This document shows, in pieces, positions 25,902 to 34,616 of a stretch of 48,899 nucleotides of DNA (the stretch's first letter is position 1; every line of letters begins with the position of its first letter). The stretch covers positions 1 through 48,899 of the forward strand of contig JAEYYX010000042.1 of the NCBI GenBank assembly GCA_023428245.1. The letters run 5' to 3'. The position numbers and the translations under genes are program-made. Below the pieces are notes generated by a model, which saw nothing but the letters and a program-made list of their open reading frames with translations, did not search any database and had not been told where the DNA came from. Source of the DNA: Pseudomonadota bacterium (GTDB lineage: Bacteria; Myxococcota_A; Polyangia; Polyangiales; Polyangiaceae).

Positions 25902-25986
25902 GCCCCCGCTCTGAGGGGCGCGACGAGGCCCGAGCCCGAGTCTCACACGCGCACTTTTCTAGCAACGGGGGCCGCCTTTGACCGAG

Positions 25987-26811
25987 ATGGGCCCTCGTAT
26001 GTTCCCTCTCGACTCACTCAAAGCCCAGTTCCTCGAAGTATTCACCCTCTTCCAAAAGCACTGGAAGGTGCTCGCGCTCACGCTGCTGTTCGTCTGGGTG
26101 CCGCTCTGGCTCGTGAGTCAGGTCGCAAACTTCCTCTTCCACCTCGTTTCCACCGCCCTGTTCGACCTCACGCGCAGCGGGCTGGCCAGCGGAAGCGGCC
26201 GCGCAGCCCTAGCTGGCGGAGCCGCTCTCATCGCCACCCTGGTCGTCCGGCTCGGCGCCGTCTTCCTCATCGAGTTGCCGCTCCTCCTCATCGGCACCGC
26301 CGTCAGCCAGGGCGTCACCATCGTCCAACTCGAGGCCATCCAGGCGCGCGGTGAGCCCCATCCGCCCCTCGAGGCTTGGCGCGAGTTCAAGCCACACGTG
26401 CGGCCGCTGCTTGTGACCTCGTTGGTCGTCAGCCTGCTCGGCGCGCTCGGCTTCGCCTTCTTCATCCTGCCGGGAATCATCGTCATGGCGTACTTGCAGC
26501 TCGCCGCGCCCCTCACGATCTTGGAGAATCGCCGGGGCATCGATGCCCTCAAGGAGAGCGTCTCGCTGGTCCTGCGCTCCGCGAAAGGCTTCTTTATCGT
26601 CATGATGTTCGCGGGCATCGCGCACTGGGTCGTCGGAACAATCCTCAACGCCCTCCTGACCAACGCCGCTCTGAATCAGCTCGCCCACAACGCTTCGATG
26701 GCCGTCCTGTCCCCCCTCTATGCGATGGTTCTCGTGGCTCTCTACCGAGAAGTGCGAGGTCGCGAGACCAAAGAGAATCAGGCCGCCCAGGAAGTCCTCT
26801 CCGCGAGCTAA
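25987..26811 (+). CDS. multi-pass integral membrane protein
   Basis: The 274-residue protein has about six hydrophobic helices and the segment FFILPGIIVMAYLQLAAPLTILENRRGIDALKESVSLV. The part LPGIIVMAYLQLAAP followed by ALKES is common to YciC/DUF975-like membrane proteins and to the membrane domain of some glycerophosphodiester phosphodiesterases. Function is not known. It follows speA by 85 bases and could be co-transcribed, though the two need not be linked. It converges with the DUF1552 operon, with a strong hairpin between. Confidence 0.75.
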   Translation: MGPRMFPLDSLKAQFLEVFTLFQKHWKVLALTLLFVWVPLWLVSQVANFLFHLVSTALFDLTRSGLASGSGRAALAGGAALIATLVVRLGAVFLIELPLLLIGTAVSQGVTIVQLEAIQARGEPHPPLEAWREFKPHVRPLLVTSLVVSLLGALGFAFFILPGIIVMAYLQLAAPLTILENRRGIDALKESVSLVLRSAKGFFIVMMFAGIAHWVVGTILNALLTNAALNQLAHNASMAVLSPLYAMVLVALYREVRGRETKENQAAQEVLSAS

Positions 26812-26863
26812 GCGCACCCCGAAAGCGGCCCCTTCATTCCCACGCCGGAAGCAAGAAACGACA

Positions 26864-26892
26864 AGCGGCGCCGCCCACAAGGGGGCGCCGCT
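26864..26892. terminator. GC-rich hairpin between convergent genes
   Basis: AGCGGCGCC and GGCGCCGCT pair perfectly (nine bases) and the stem can extend with CCC:GGG around an ACAA loop. It lies between the plus-strand membrane protein stop (26811) and the minus-strand DUF1552 stop (26928), so it could end transcription from both sides. No T-run accompanies it. Confidence 0.55.
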
Positions 26893-26927
26893 CGACTATC
26901 GGCTGGAAACTGCTTCAGCGCTCGAAC

Positions 26928-28538
26928 TCAACCGTTCGCTTTCAGCTCTGCAAACTCACCCGGATCTTTGATGGTCGCGGGCGCAGTCCCCCCATCTCCG
27001 AAGAGGGCGGTGTCGTCGTACTTGCCAAACTTCTCGACAGCCTGCGTCCCGCCAATCGCCGGATAGCCGTCCGGACCTGCCTTGACGCCGATCGCGTTCA
27101 ACAGGTTGCAGAAATACTTGTTGATCGGTGCGTTTGCCACGTTTTGTTCGGTGCCAGTGGGATGATCTCCGTTTGTGGTCGGGTTCATCTCCATTCCGCT
27201 GCCCGAAGAGCACGCCGACTCGCTCTTGCCGTTCGACATGTCCGCAGATCCGTCCCAGACGTTGATGATCTGTCCGGTCTTGAAGTACCCGCCGCAGCTT
27301 CCGGCCTGCACGATGGGCATGTTGTTCAAGTTGTGGCTGTTGCCGTCGGAGAGCTCCTGGAAGTAACAGACCGCCGAGTTGTCGAGGACGGTTCCTGCTC
27401 CCTCATCGAACTTGTCGAGCTGACCGACGAGGTACGCGAACTGCTCCGCATGCCAAGTATCGATCTTCTTGAGCATGTCATTGACGCCAGCCAGACAGGT
27501 GCCGCCGCCTTGGAGGGCGTCGTTTTGGCGATGCGACAGATTGTGGTGCTCTTGCGAGATACCAAGACCGTTGAAGGTATAGCCGGGCGGGAACTTGAAG
27601 ATGAAGACACGATTGGCGTCACAGATCGCCGCGAGAACTCCGAGATTCATCATGACATCAGTGATGCCGGCGGTGATGTCCTGGGTCGCCATACCGGTGT
27701 TGATGCCGAGGGAATCGGCGGTGGCCTGGCTGCACTGCGCTCGGACGACGTTTGTCATGTCAACGAGCAGGTCCTTCCAGTCGCTCAGCTTTTTCTTGTC
27801 GGCGCCGCTCATCACCTGGCCTTCGAGGGACATGAGATCGTGCCGAACGAGGTCTAAGACCTGCTTGCCGCGCGCCGTCCGGTAGGTGTCCTGGTTCACA
27901 GGTCCGTCGTCCTGAAAGAGCATGGTGAGCTGGTTGAACACCTGCTGCGGAGTGCCTACCCCCGGGAAGGGTTCCTCCGCGGAAGAATAGGAAATCCCCG
28001 ATTGCGGTGAGTCGTTCCGGTTCCCGATCCGCATCAAGAGAGGGGTCTTGGTCGCGCTCACTTGCTCGGCCGCGATGTGGTCGAGGGTCCGTCCGGTCGG
28101 CTTTGCGTTGAACTTCGCTTCATTGCTCGGAAGGAACTGGCCGGGTTGGACAACGCCGTTCGGGGTCACCGGGTGGCAGCTGAAATAGGAGCCCACGACC
28201 TGCGTGTGAGGATCGTTGATCTGGCCGTAGGTCGTCGTCGGGCCCCATTGGTTCATGGCGCGAATGCCGCGCGGCAAGAGGATCTTGGACGCATGGGGAG
28301 CGAGTGACTTCAGCGAGGTCGGTTGCAGAAGTTCCGGCGTCAACGCTCCATGAGAAGGAGCGGGGAACCAGGCGTTCGTGATGCACCCGTAGTGGGTAAA
28401 CATGATGAACAGGCGCCGCGGGTCCTCCGTCGGAACTCCTTGGGCGCGGGCAGCACGTTCAGCCACAGAGCTCAAGAACGGCGCAGCCACAGCTGCGCCA
28501 CCAAGGCCACGGAGAAAGATTCGTCGATTCAGCTTCAT
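26928..28538 (-). CDS. DUF1552 family protein, Tat-exported
   Basis: The 536-residue protein starts MKLNRRIFLRGLGG, a clear twin-arginine signal (cut near ARA-QG), and has the DUF1552 body with its His motif (EHHNLSHRQND near residue 330). DUF1552 proteins are secreted, have an alkaline-phosphatase/sulfatase-like look, and usually pair with DUF1592/1588/1585 proteins, as here: the gene starts 20 bases after that partner. Their chemistry is not established. ATG at 28538 has AGGA upstream at a suitable distance; an alternative ATG at 28544 is too close to it. The frame upstream of that overlaps the partner gene. Confidence 0.88.
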   Translation of the reverse strand: MKLNRRIFLRGLGGAAVAAPFLSSVAERAARAQGVPTEDPRRLFIMFTHYGCITNAWFPAPSHGALTPELLQPTSLKSLAPHASKILLPRGIRAMNQWGPTTTYGQINDPHTQVVGSYFSCHPVTPNGVVQPGQFLPSNEAKFNAKPTGRTLDHIAAEQVSATKTPLLMRIGNRNDSPQSGISYSSAEEPFPGVGTPQQVFNQLTMLFQDDGPVNQDTYRTARGKQVLDLVRHDLMSLEGQVMSGADKKKLSDWKDLLVDMTNVVRAQCSQATADSLGINTGMATQDITAGITDVMMNLGVLAAICDANRVFIFKFPPGYTFNGLGISQEHHNLSHRQNDALQGGGTCLAGVNDMLKKIDTWHAEQFAYLVGQLDKFDEGAGTVLDNSAVCYFQELSDGNSHNLNNMPIVQAGSCGGYFKTGQIINVWDGSADMSNGKSESACSSGSGMEMNPTTNGDHPTGTEQNVANAPINKYFCNLLNAIGVKAGPDGYPAIGGTQAVEKFGKYDDTALFGDGGTAPATIKDPGEFAELKANG

Positions 28539-28558
28539 GGTCATGTTCCTGTGCAGTC

Positions 28559-30319
28559 TCAGAGGGAAGTTTTTCGCGCGCGGAACGAGTCCGTCTGTGT
28601 GAGGTCGGTGAGAAGATCGAGGATCGTGTAGTCCCCCGCCATCTTCATGCCGAGATCGAGCACCGCGCAGTTGTCGTTTTCGTTCGCAAGACGTCCGTAC
28701 ACGAACGAGATCCACTTCTGGATGTATTGCCATTGAGCCCTTTGACCGAGCCCGATCTCCTCCATCAGCTGGCGAGGAGTGGAGATCTCTTTCTGATTCA
28801 GGGCCTGATCGATCGTCACGTTCGCGGTGGCGTTGATGTCACCGCCCATACGGTCCTTGACCTGCCAGGCGCCCACAGCGTCATACCGCTCGAGGACAAA
28901 TCCCGGGGGATTCACGTAGGTCCCATGGCAGTCAGCACAGGGCCCGGAGCCGGTCTTTGCCTCGGTCAGCTCCCGCATCGTCAAGAATGTTCCCGCCGGA
29001 TCGGGGGTCAATTCGGCACCGGGCGTCGGAGGTCCAAAGGAAATCCCCATCATCTGGCTGGTTACGAACGCGCCGCGAAGGATCGGGCTCGTACGCGCCG
29101 AAGCTGCATGAGACGCGAGGAAGCCGATACGCGACAAGACGCCGGGTCGCTGCTCGGCATCAAGTTCCACCCGCTTGAGCTCGTCCGTGAAATCGGCCGG
29201 GTTCAGATCGTAGATGCTCGCCGTGTGTTTGTTCACGAAGCCGACGTTCGAAAGGAAAATGTCCGAGAACTTCCCGCCGTTGAAGGCGATGTCGGCGACA
29301 AGCGCCTCGATCTCCGCATGAGAAGCGGCGCGCGTCTCCTCGGTGTACTCGGGGAAGAGCTCAGGATCGTGGCGCTGGGACCGCCACCGTTCGTGGTCCA
29401 TGTCGAAGTAGGAGCGGTGGAAAGCAATCACGAGGGGCGTGGCCCGCTCCGTGTCCTGCACCATGCGCTGAGCTTGCTGGAGGATCTGCTCTTTAGTGCC
29501 GAGTAGGCCGTCATCCGCGGCTTTCGATAGCTCGTCGTCAGGGATCGAACTCCAAAGGGCGCTCGCCAGCCGGACCGCGACCTCGTGATGGTTCAGCTTC
29601 GTCGCGCCGTTCTCTTGGGCGGAGACGTCGAGTTCGGGAAGCAAGAGGAACGAAGGAGAGACAAGGAAACCGTAAAGGATCGCTTCGGCGACCTCATCGG
29701 CGCTCGCTGGCGGGGGAGTCAAGCTATTGAACTTCATGAACTCGGCGACTTCGTCGTCGCGGAGCGGACGCCGGAACGCCTTGCGCCCGAAGGTCTTGAT
29801 CGTCGTCTCCAAGCAGGCAGCCTCGGACGCGTCACAGCCGATGAACTTCGCCTTCTTCGCGGGATCGCTCATGACCGCCTGCGCGATCGCGTCCGCGGCG
29901 CTCAAGTAAGCGGTCCACGTATAAGCATCCACGCTGCCCGTCGAATCGGGAATCAAGTGCTCGGAGGGCGGGGTTGCTCCGACCGTGGTGACGCCCAAGA
30001 GCTCCTTGACCGCCTGATCGTACTGACGATTGAGGAGGCGCGGGATCTGAGAGGTCGCCGGCACACCCGGGACGCAGACCGTGGGATCGATCGTGCCGCC
30101 TGAGCCGTCCGCGCCGGTACCGCCTCCAGGGCCCGGACCGTTTCCTCCTCCGTTTCCACCTGCGCCGGGAACCCCAGTCCCCCCGCCTCCATCGTCGCCC
30201 GTAGTCGCCCCGGTACCGAGGTCGTCAGCGTCACTCAGACCGCCGCTGCATCCTGCCAGGACGCTGATTGAGGTGAGGATGGTCGCGCTCAGGCACGACA
30301 GCCGCCGCAGATTTCTCAT
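28559..30319 (-). CDS. DUF1592/1588/1585/1587/1595 heme lipoprotein
   Basis: The 586-residue lipoprotein (VLAGC, Cys24) has a Gly-rich linker to about residue 80. It then has the domain series seen in Planctomycete-type secreted cytochrome proteins: DUF1587 (RLLNRQYDQAVKELLG), DUF1595 (FGRKAFRRPLRDDEV), DUF1592 (central), DUF1588 (RPGVLSRIGFLASHAA) and DUF1585 at the C-terminus. One heme site, CADCH, is at residues 461-465. Proteins of this type are thought to act in extracellular polymer or redox reactions but no reaction is established. It is operonic with the DUF1552 gene that follows, the usual pairing. Confidence 0.88.
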   Translation of the reverse strand: MRNLRRLSCLSATILTSISVLAGCSGGLSDADDLGTGATTGDDGGGGTGVPGAGGNGGGNGPGPGGGTGADGSGGTIDPTVCVPGVPATSQIPRLLNRQYDQAVKELLGVTTVGATPPSEHLIPDSTGSVDAYTWTAYLSAADAIAQAVMSDPAKKAKFIGCDASEAACLETTIKTFGRKAFRRPLRDDEVAEFMKFNSLTPPPASADEVAEAILYGFLVSPSFLLLPELDVSAQENGATKLNHHEVAVRLASALWSSIPDDELSKAADDGLLGTKEQILQQAQRMVQDTERATPLVIAFHRSYFDMDHERWRSQRHDPELFPEYTEETRAASHAEIEALVADIAFNGGKFSDIFLSNVGFVNKHTASIYDLNPADFTDELKRVELDAEQRPGVLSRIGFLASHAASARTSPILRGAFVTSQMMGISFGPPTPGAELTPDPAGTFLTMRELTEAKTGSGPCADCHGTYVNPPGFVLERYDAVGAWQVKDRMGGDINATANVTIDQALNQKEISTPRQLMEEIGLGQRAQWQYIQKWISFVYGRLANENDNCAVLDLGMKMAGDYTILDLLTDLTQTDSFRARKTSL

Positions 30320-30711
30320 ACCGGAGCAGGGTCAGCTCACGTCGGGGGGGGTCAGAAATTACGATACGATCCTGAAAACAAAGGCGATCGCACACACCTC
30401 CGTTGGAATCAGATAGCTCCGCAAGATCTCTAGCTGTCGCCCCATTCGATCGACGCCCAAGTTTTCCTCTGACGCTCACTCACCCGACAGCTGGGCGCGG
30501 CGGCCCAACGAGCTCCTGTACTCTTGCCTCGCGCATCGCTCATCGGAAAAGCGCGAATCGCAAAGGCTAGCGCGGGATTATAATATCTTGCGGAACTTCT
30601 CCAAGAAGACAGAAATCCTGAATTCACCGCGACTTTCGAACATGCGCGGGGGCACTCACGCCTGCGCATCCGCTTCGACGCGTCCCCTATCCAGCGGACG
30701 TCCGATAACGT
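30320..30711. other. intergenic region upstream of the DUF1592 operon
   Basis: 392 bases between the DUF1592-type gene and the CX4CH lipoprotein gene. No gene is convincing. The only structure of note is an AT-rich TATAAT-containing patch at 30577-30584, listed separately as a possible promoter. Confidence 0.4.
30577..30604 (-). promoter_or_regulatory. possible promoter for the DUF1592-DUF1552 operon
   Basis: On the minus strand TTGGAG (30599-30604), a 16-base spacer and a perfect TATAAT (30577-30582) resemble a sigma-70 promoter in an otherwise GC-rich area. It would give a leader of roughly 250 bases before the ATG at 30319. The -35 match is only partial. Confidence 0.35.
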
Positions 30712-31407
30712 TCACTCTGCGAGAGCGCCCGCGAGGATCCACTCTCGCACTGCTTCAATGGCAGCGACGGGTAAGCAGTTTCCGTACAGAGGATCAGGAT
30801 CGCAGGCACGCGGCATCCGTCCGATGTCACCGCAGCCCTCGCTGATGACCTTGTAGAAGGCGCTCATCTCCGGGTTACCGGGCGTCACAAGCGGCAGCCC
30901 GCCGCAATAGTCGCTCGCCACTTTCGCAGGGTTGATGAGTTCATCGTGAAGATGTTCATTGTCTCGAAACTCAGGGGTCGCTTCTCCGCCGTGACAGGAG
31001 CCGCTCCCGCAGCCTTCGGACACATGGAGCGAGTTCGCCACGATCTCGCGGATCGTCGCGAAATTCGGCGGGTACTGGGTTCCGCCACCGGTGCCTTCAT
31101 CCCCGCCGGTTCCGCCGATCACGCCGCCAGTTCCCAGGACTCCGCCTCCGCCGCCCGTGGCAAAGCCGCCTGTCGACTGTCCGCCCGCAGCAAAGCCGCC
31201 TACACCCGGCGCGCCTCCACTCGACCCGCCAGCGCCCAAGCCGCCGGCTCCGATCGCGCCGCCTGCAACCGACCCGCCCGCTCCTGGCGCGCCGCCGCTC
31301 TGACCATCATCAGGTCCGACGCTCCCCGAACATGCGCTCAAGGGCGAGACAAGGGCCGCAGTGAAGAGTGTTCCGACAAGAAAAGGAAAGCGCGGAATTT
31401 TTTTCAT
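30712..31407 (-). CDS. Gly-rich lipoprotein with CX4CH heme-like site
   Basis: The 231-residue product has a lipobox (PLSAC, Cys26), a long linker of GG, GA and TGG repeats to about residue 130, and a folded C-terminal domain that starts PNFATIREIV. It contains CGSGSCHGG, in which four residues separate the two Cys, and ends in AIEAVREWILAGAL, the helix often seen at the end of such cytochrome-like domains. A CX4CH motif can bind heme in a few cytochromes; here it is only possible. It is the gene before the DUF1592 operon, 392 bases away, and may act with it. ATG at 31407 gives the better signal peptide. Confidence 0.7.
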   Translation of the reverse strand: MKKIPRFPFLVGTLFTAALVSPLSACSGSVGPDDGQSGGAPGAGGSVAGGAIGAGGLGAGGSSGGAPGVGGFAAGGQSTGGFATGGGGGVLGTGGVIGGTGGDEGTGGGTQYPPNFATIREIVANSLHVSEGCGSGSCHGGEATPEFRDNEHLHDELINPAKVASDYCGGLPLVTPGNPEMSAFYKVISEGCGDIGRMPRACDPDPLYGNCLPVAAIEAVREWILAGALAE

Positions 31408-31695
31408 GACGAATTGGAGTGCCAATAGAGCGTGTGAACGGAGCGCTCTCAAAGATACCGAACGACGGCTTCAAATCAATGAACCGAAGGCTGACTTAGT
31501 GTCCCATGATGAGAAGAACGAGTGAATTTCTGGCAGCTCGAGTTTTGTTCGAAGAGATGTCACTTTTTTGAACCGAAACGTTTAGACGCTGATCAAGCCG
31601 CATTTCTGCATGTCTGGGCTTCCCGACAGAAACACTTTCCGATCGCCGAAGATTCACCCATGCTGAGCACGCCGAGAGAACGGCAATCCCCATTT

Positions 31696-32640
31696 ATGAT
31701 AACAAGGTTATCGACTTCGCTTCGACGCTGCACCCGCGCGGCCGCGCTCGCGCTCTTTTTCCTTCCGCTCAGCGCCTGCGAGAAAAGGACAGAAAAGAGC
31801 GAGGCAGTCGGCGCACCAGAAAAGCGCCCCCCGCTCTCTCCGGAGGAGCTCAAGAGTTCCTTCGCGAAACTCAAGAGTGACACCGAAAGACAGGCCGACT
31901 CCTTCCGCGCGCTCCGCGCACGCGTCAACGGACTCCCGCCCGATCTCCTCGGCCTCTCATCGTTTAAAGAGGGCATCGGCCGGATCGAATCGAGCTTTGG
32001 TGCGCTCCGGGGCCGCGTCACGTGGCTCGAGGAGGAACTCGCGCTCACTCTCCGCGAAAAGAGCGACGAGCGCCTCCGCTCGCTGGAAGCACAAGTCGCC
32101 TCGATCGCTTCCGACCTCGTCCACACCGGCCACGCCCTAGGCGAACTCGAACAGGAGCTGCCGCGTTTCGACGAGTACGTCGCTCGTCAAACCTCATGGA
32201 TCTATCAACTGCCGGGAGGTTATGAGATGCGCGCTGCGCCCGGAGGGCTCGAACGCAACTTGATTGATTTCGTGACCGATGGCGAACGAAGTTTCGACCC
32301 ACACGCGTGGTTTCGCTTCGATCGCTTGTACTTCATCGATCTCCAGACGGAACTCGTGCGGCCCCGCTCGGAAGCTCAGCTCGAAAACGTCGCCGCGATC
32401 CTGAAGGCCTACCCCAAGCTCGAGCTCGAGCTCACTGCGTTCGATCGGGACCAGCAGAGACGCGAAGAGCTGCGTCAGCTTGTGACCAACCGCCTCGGAG
32501 CGCTCAAGAGCGAGCTTGAGCAGCGGGGGATCGCTCCTAGCCGCCTGCGCATCCTGAATTTTGGTCCCGACTGTCCAGCCCAGGCTCCGGAGCGCTGCCC
32601 GAACAGCCTCGCTGCGCGGCCACGCACGGACGCCCTCTAA
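31696..32640 (+). CDS. OmpA-like lipoprotein with coiled-coil
   Basis: The 314-residue protein has a lipobox at PLSAC (Cys28), a helical, probably coiled-coil region from about residue 45 to 160 (FAKLKSDTERQADSFRALRARV), and a C-terminal domain with RFDRLYFIDLQTELVRPRSEAQLENVAAILKAYPKLELELTAFDR. That last domain resembles OmpA C-terminal peptidoglycan-binding domains (F.....L...s...L..ia..L), though it is divergent. It probably links the outer membrane to peptidoglycan. ATG at 31696 is chosen by the signal peptide; a 6-3-6 inverted repeat (GATAAC, AAG, GTTATC) overlaps it at 31698-31712. Confidence 0.7.
   Translation: MITRLSTSLRRCTRAAALALFFLPLSACEKRTEKSEAVGAPEKRPPLSPEELKSSFAKLKSDTERQADSFRALRARVNGLPPDLLGLSSFKEGIGRIESSFGALRGRVTWLEEELALTLREKSDERLRSLEAQVASIASDLVHTGHALGELEQELPRFDEYVARQTSWIYQLPGGYEMRAAPGGLERNLIDFVTDGERSFDPHAWFRFDRLYFIDLQTELVRPRSEAQLENVAAILKAYPKLELELTAFDRDQQRREELRQLVTNRLGALKSELEQRGIAPSRLRILNFGPDCPAQAPERCPNSLAARPRTDAL
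31698..31712 (+). repeat. inverted repeat over the start codon of the OmpA-like gene
   Basis: GATAAC-AAG-GTTATC is a perfect six-base inverted repeat beginning at the G of the ATG start codon. It could form a small hairpin that affects translation initiation or be a protein-binding site. It is short and may be chance. Confidence 0.3.
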
Positions 32641-32718
32641 CCCGCCTCCGCTGACGCAAAGCCCGGAGCATTCCCTCACATCCCCCGAAGGGCCAATCCT
32701 CGGCTATAATCAGCTCCC

Positions 32719-34605
32719 ATGCGCGGACTGAGGACGAGGAACACCCCGAGCCATATCTTCGCCGGAGCCTGGTTGCTCGCGGTCTCCTGCTCGGGTTCCG
32801 GCGGCGCCCCGGATGGAGCGAGCGGCGGCGATGGCTCAGGCGGCGCTCTTGAGGGCAGCGGTGGGACAGGCACAGGCGGACACCCCGAAGCCGCGGGCGG
32901 TTCACAGGCGCCTGGGGGAACCTCCTCCTCGGGGGGCTCGGCGGGTTCCGGAGCGGCTCCGGGAGGAGGTCAGAGTGGCTCCGGAGGAGAGAGCCAAGGC
33001 TCGGGCGGCGAGAGCCAAGGCTCGGGCGGAGCACCGCAAAGCGAGCTCTTCGATGAGCTCATTCAAAGTTTCGACGCTTATTGGGACTTCGAAGAAGCGA
33101 GTGGAGCAAAGGTCGCCTCAACTGTCGGCACCGCGAACCTCGAACTCGAGAGCGCAACCCTCGAGCCCGGCCCCACCGGCAATCAACTCACACTCTCCTC
33201 CGGTGGATCGGGTGCGCGTGCGGAGGGTCCTGTCATCGATACGAGCGGAAGCTTCTCGATCACGGCCTGGATCAAGCTGGACGAGCTCGATGCGTTCAAC
33301 ACTTTCGTGTCCATCGGCGGAACCGAGCTGAGCGCCGTCTACCTTCAGAAGCGCGATAGCGATCGACTCGCCTTCGCCACCTTCCCCGAGGACTCAACCT
33401 CAAGCTCTCCCTGCATCACTTCGGCGGAAATCAAGCCCCGCGCAGACGAGTGGTACCACGTCACGGTGACTCGTGACTCAGCCTCACATGCGCAGCGCAT
33501 TTATGTCGACGGCGTCCTTTCTGGAAAGGGCTCGTGCCCCGCCGGAGTCTTCACCGCTCCGGGGCCTTTGCGGATCGGCAGCGGCCTTTGGGCCGCTGAA
33601 CTCGCTGATTTCTCGAAGGGAGCTGTCGACGGCGTCGGCGTGACTAGCCGGGTGCTTTCGCCCTCCGATGTACTCGTCCTCTACCGAGCGGGGCGTCCCG
33701 ACGCGCGGCACTATTTGTTCGCCTATTTTGTCGAAGTCAGCCAAGGACGTGGCGACGGGCTCAGGCTCGCCCATAGCCATGACGGGCTCCATTTCGGGGC
33801 GATCGGAGGCGGAAAGGTCTTCATGCCGCCTTCGGTTGGAGGAGGATCGTTTCGCGATCCGCACGTCATGCGCGGTCCGGATGGGCTCTACCACCTCGTC
33901 TGGACTACTTCCTGCGTGCCTTGGGCCGAAGCAAACTGCGTCCAAGATCGCGGCTTCGGACACGCGAGCTCAGTCGACCTCGTGAGCTTTAGTCCCGCCG
34001 ACTACCTCACGATCGATCTGAACGTCGAGCACGTATGGGCGCCGGAGACCTACTATGACCCGGAGACGAAGCGGTACATGGTTTTCTTCTCCTCGCCCCT
34101 CGATAACAACCCCTCAGGATCTGATCCACACAGCCTCTACTACATTCTGACGAGCGACTTCAAAACGCACACCGCGCCCGAAATCCTCTATTCTCAGCCC
34201 GGGCGAAACTTCATCGACGGCACGATCCTGCGCCGCGGCGACGAGTTCCTCATGATCCTCAAGGACGAAGCGGACGGTGAGAAGAACTTGCGAGCACTCA
34301 GCTCACCCCAGCTCTTCGGCGAGAGTGCTTGGACAGGAGCGCCGTCAGCTCCTTTGACGGGAAACTACGCTGCCGAAGGTCCTTCACTCATCGAACGCGA
34401 CGACGAACTGCTCATCTATTTCGACAAGTACGGAGAAGGCGCCTACGGGGCCCTGCGCGCCCGAGCCGATGCCTCCCCGCTCAACCCAGCGAGCTGGGAG
34501 GATATCTCCGCGAGCGTCTTCTTCCCCGGCGTGCGCCACGGCACCCCGATCGAGGTACCGTGGAGCGTTTTTGAGAAGGTTGCGCTCGCGGCCGGTGAAA
34601 ACTAA
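32719..34605 (+). CDS. LamG and GH43-like arabinanase lipoprotein
   Basis: This 628-residue lipoprotein (Cys24 in LAVSC) has a Gly/Ser/Glu linker to about residue 108 that includes two tandem ESQGSGG copies. A LamG/concanavalin-like domain follows at about 117-325 (AYWDFEEASG, SFSITAWIKL, WYHVTVTRD), then a five-bladed propeller of glycoside hydrolase clan GH-F, family 43-like, at about 330-620. Likely catalytic residues are Asp380 (FRDPH), Asp500 (NFIDGT) and Glu553 (AEGPS). GH43 enzymes act on arabinans, xylans or related side chains. The protein probably sits on the outer surface. It converges with the pectate lyase gene, 11 bases apart. A TATAAT at 32705-32710 lies only eight bases before the ATG, so a leaderless transcript is possible. 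Confidence 0.82.
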   Translation: MRGLRTRNTPSHIFAGAWLLAVSCSGSGGAPDGASGGDGSGGALEGSGGTGTGGHPEAAGGSQAPGGTSSSGGSAGSGAAPGGGQSGSGGESQGSGGESQGSGGAPQSELFDELIQSFDAYWDFEEASGAKVASTVGTANLELESATLEPGPTGNQLTLSSGGSGARAEGPVIDTSGSFSITAWIKLDELDAFNTFVSIGGTELSAVYLQKRDSDRLAFATFPEDSTSSSPCITSAEIKPRADEWYHVTVTRDSASHAQRIYVDGVLSGKGSCPAGVFTAPGPLRIGSGLWAAELADFSKGAVDGVGVTSRVLSPSDVLVLYRAGRPDARHYLFAYFVEVSQGRGDGLRLAHSHDGLHFGAIGGGKVFMPPSVGGGSFRDPHVMRGPDGLYHLVWTTSCVPWAEANCVQDRGFGHASSVDLVSFSPADYLTIDLNVEHVWAPETYYDPETKRYMVFFSSPLDNNPSGSDPHSLYYILTSDFKTHTAPEILYSQPGRNFIDGTILRRGDEFLMILKDEADGEKNLRALSSPQLFGESAWTGAPSAPLTGNYAAEGPSLIERDDELLIYFDKYGEGAYGALRARADASPLNPASWEDISASVFFPGVRHGTPIEVPWSVFEKVALAAGEN

Positions 34606-34616
34606 AGGGCGAAAAG

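Noticed and set aside
25902..25919. Hairpin GCCCC/GGGGC after speA as terminator
   Set aside because: The stem is only five bases and no T-run follows; too weak to list.
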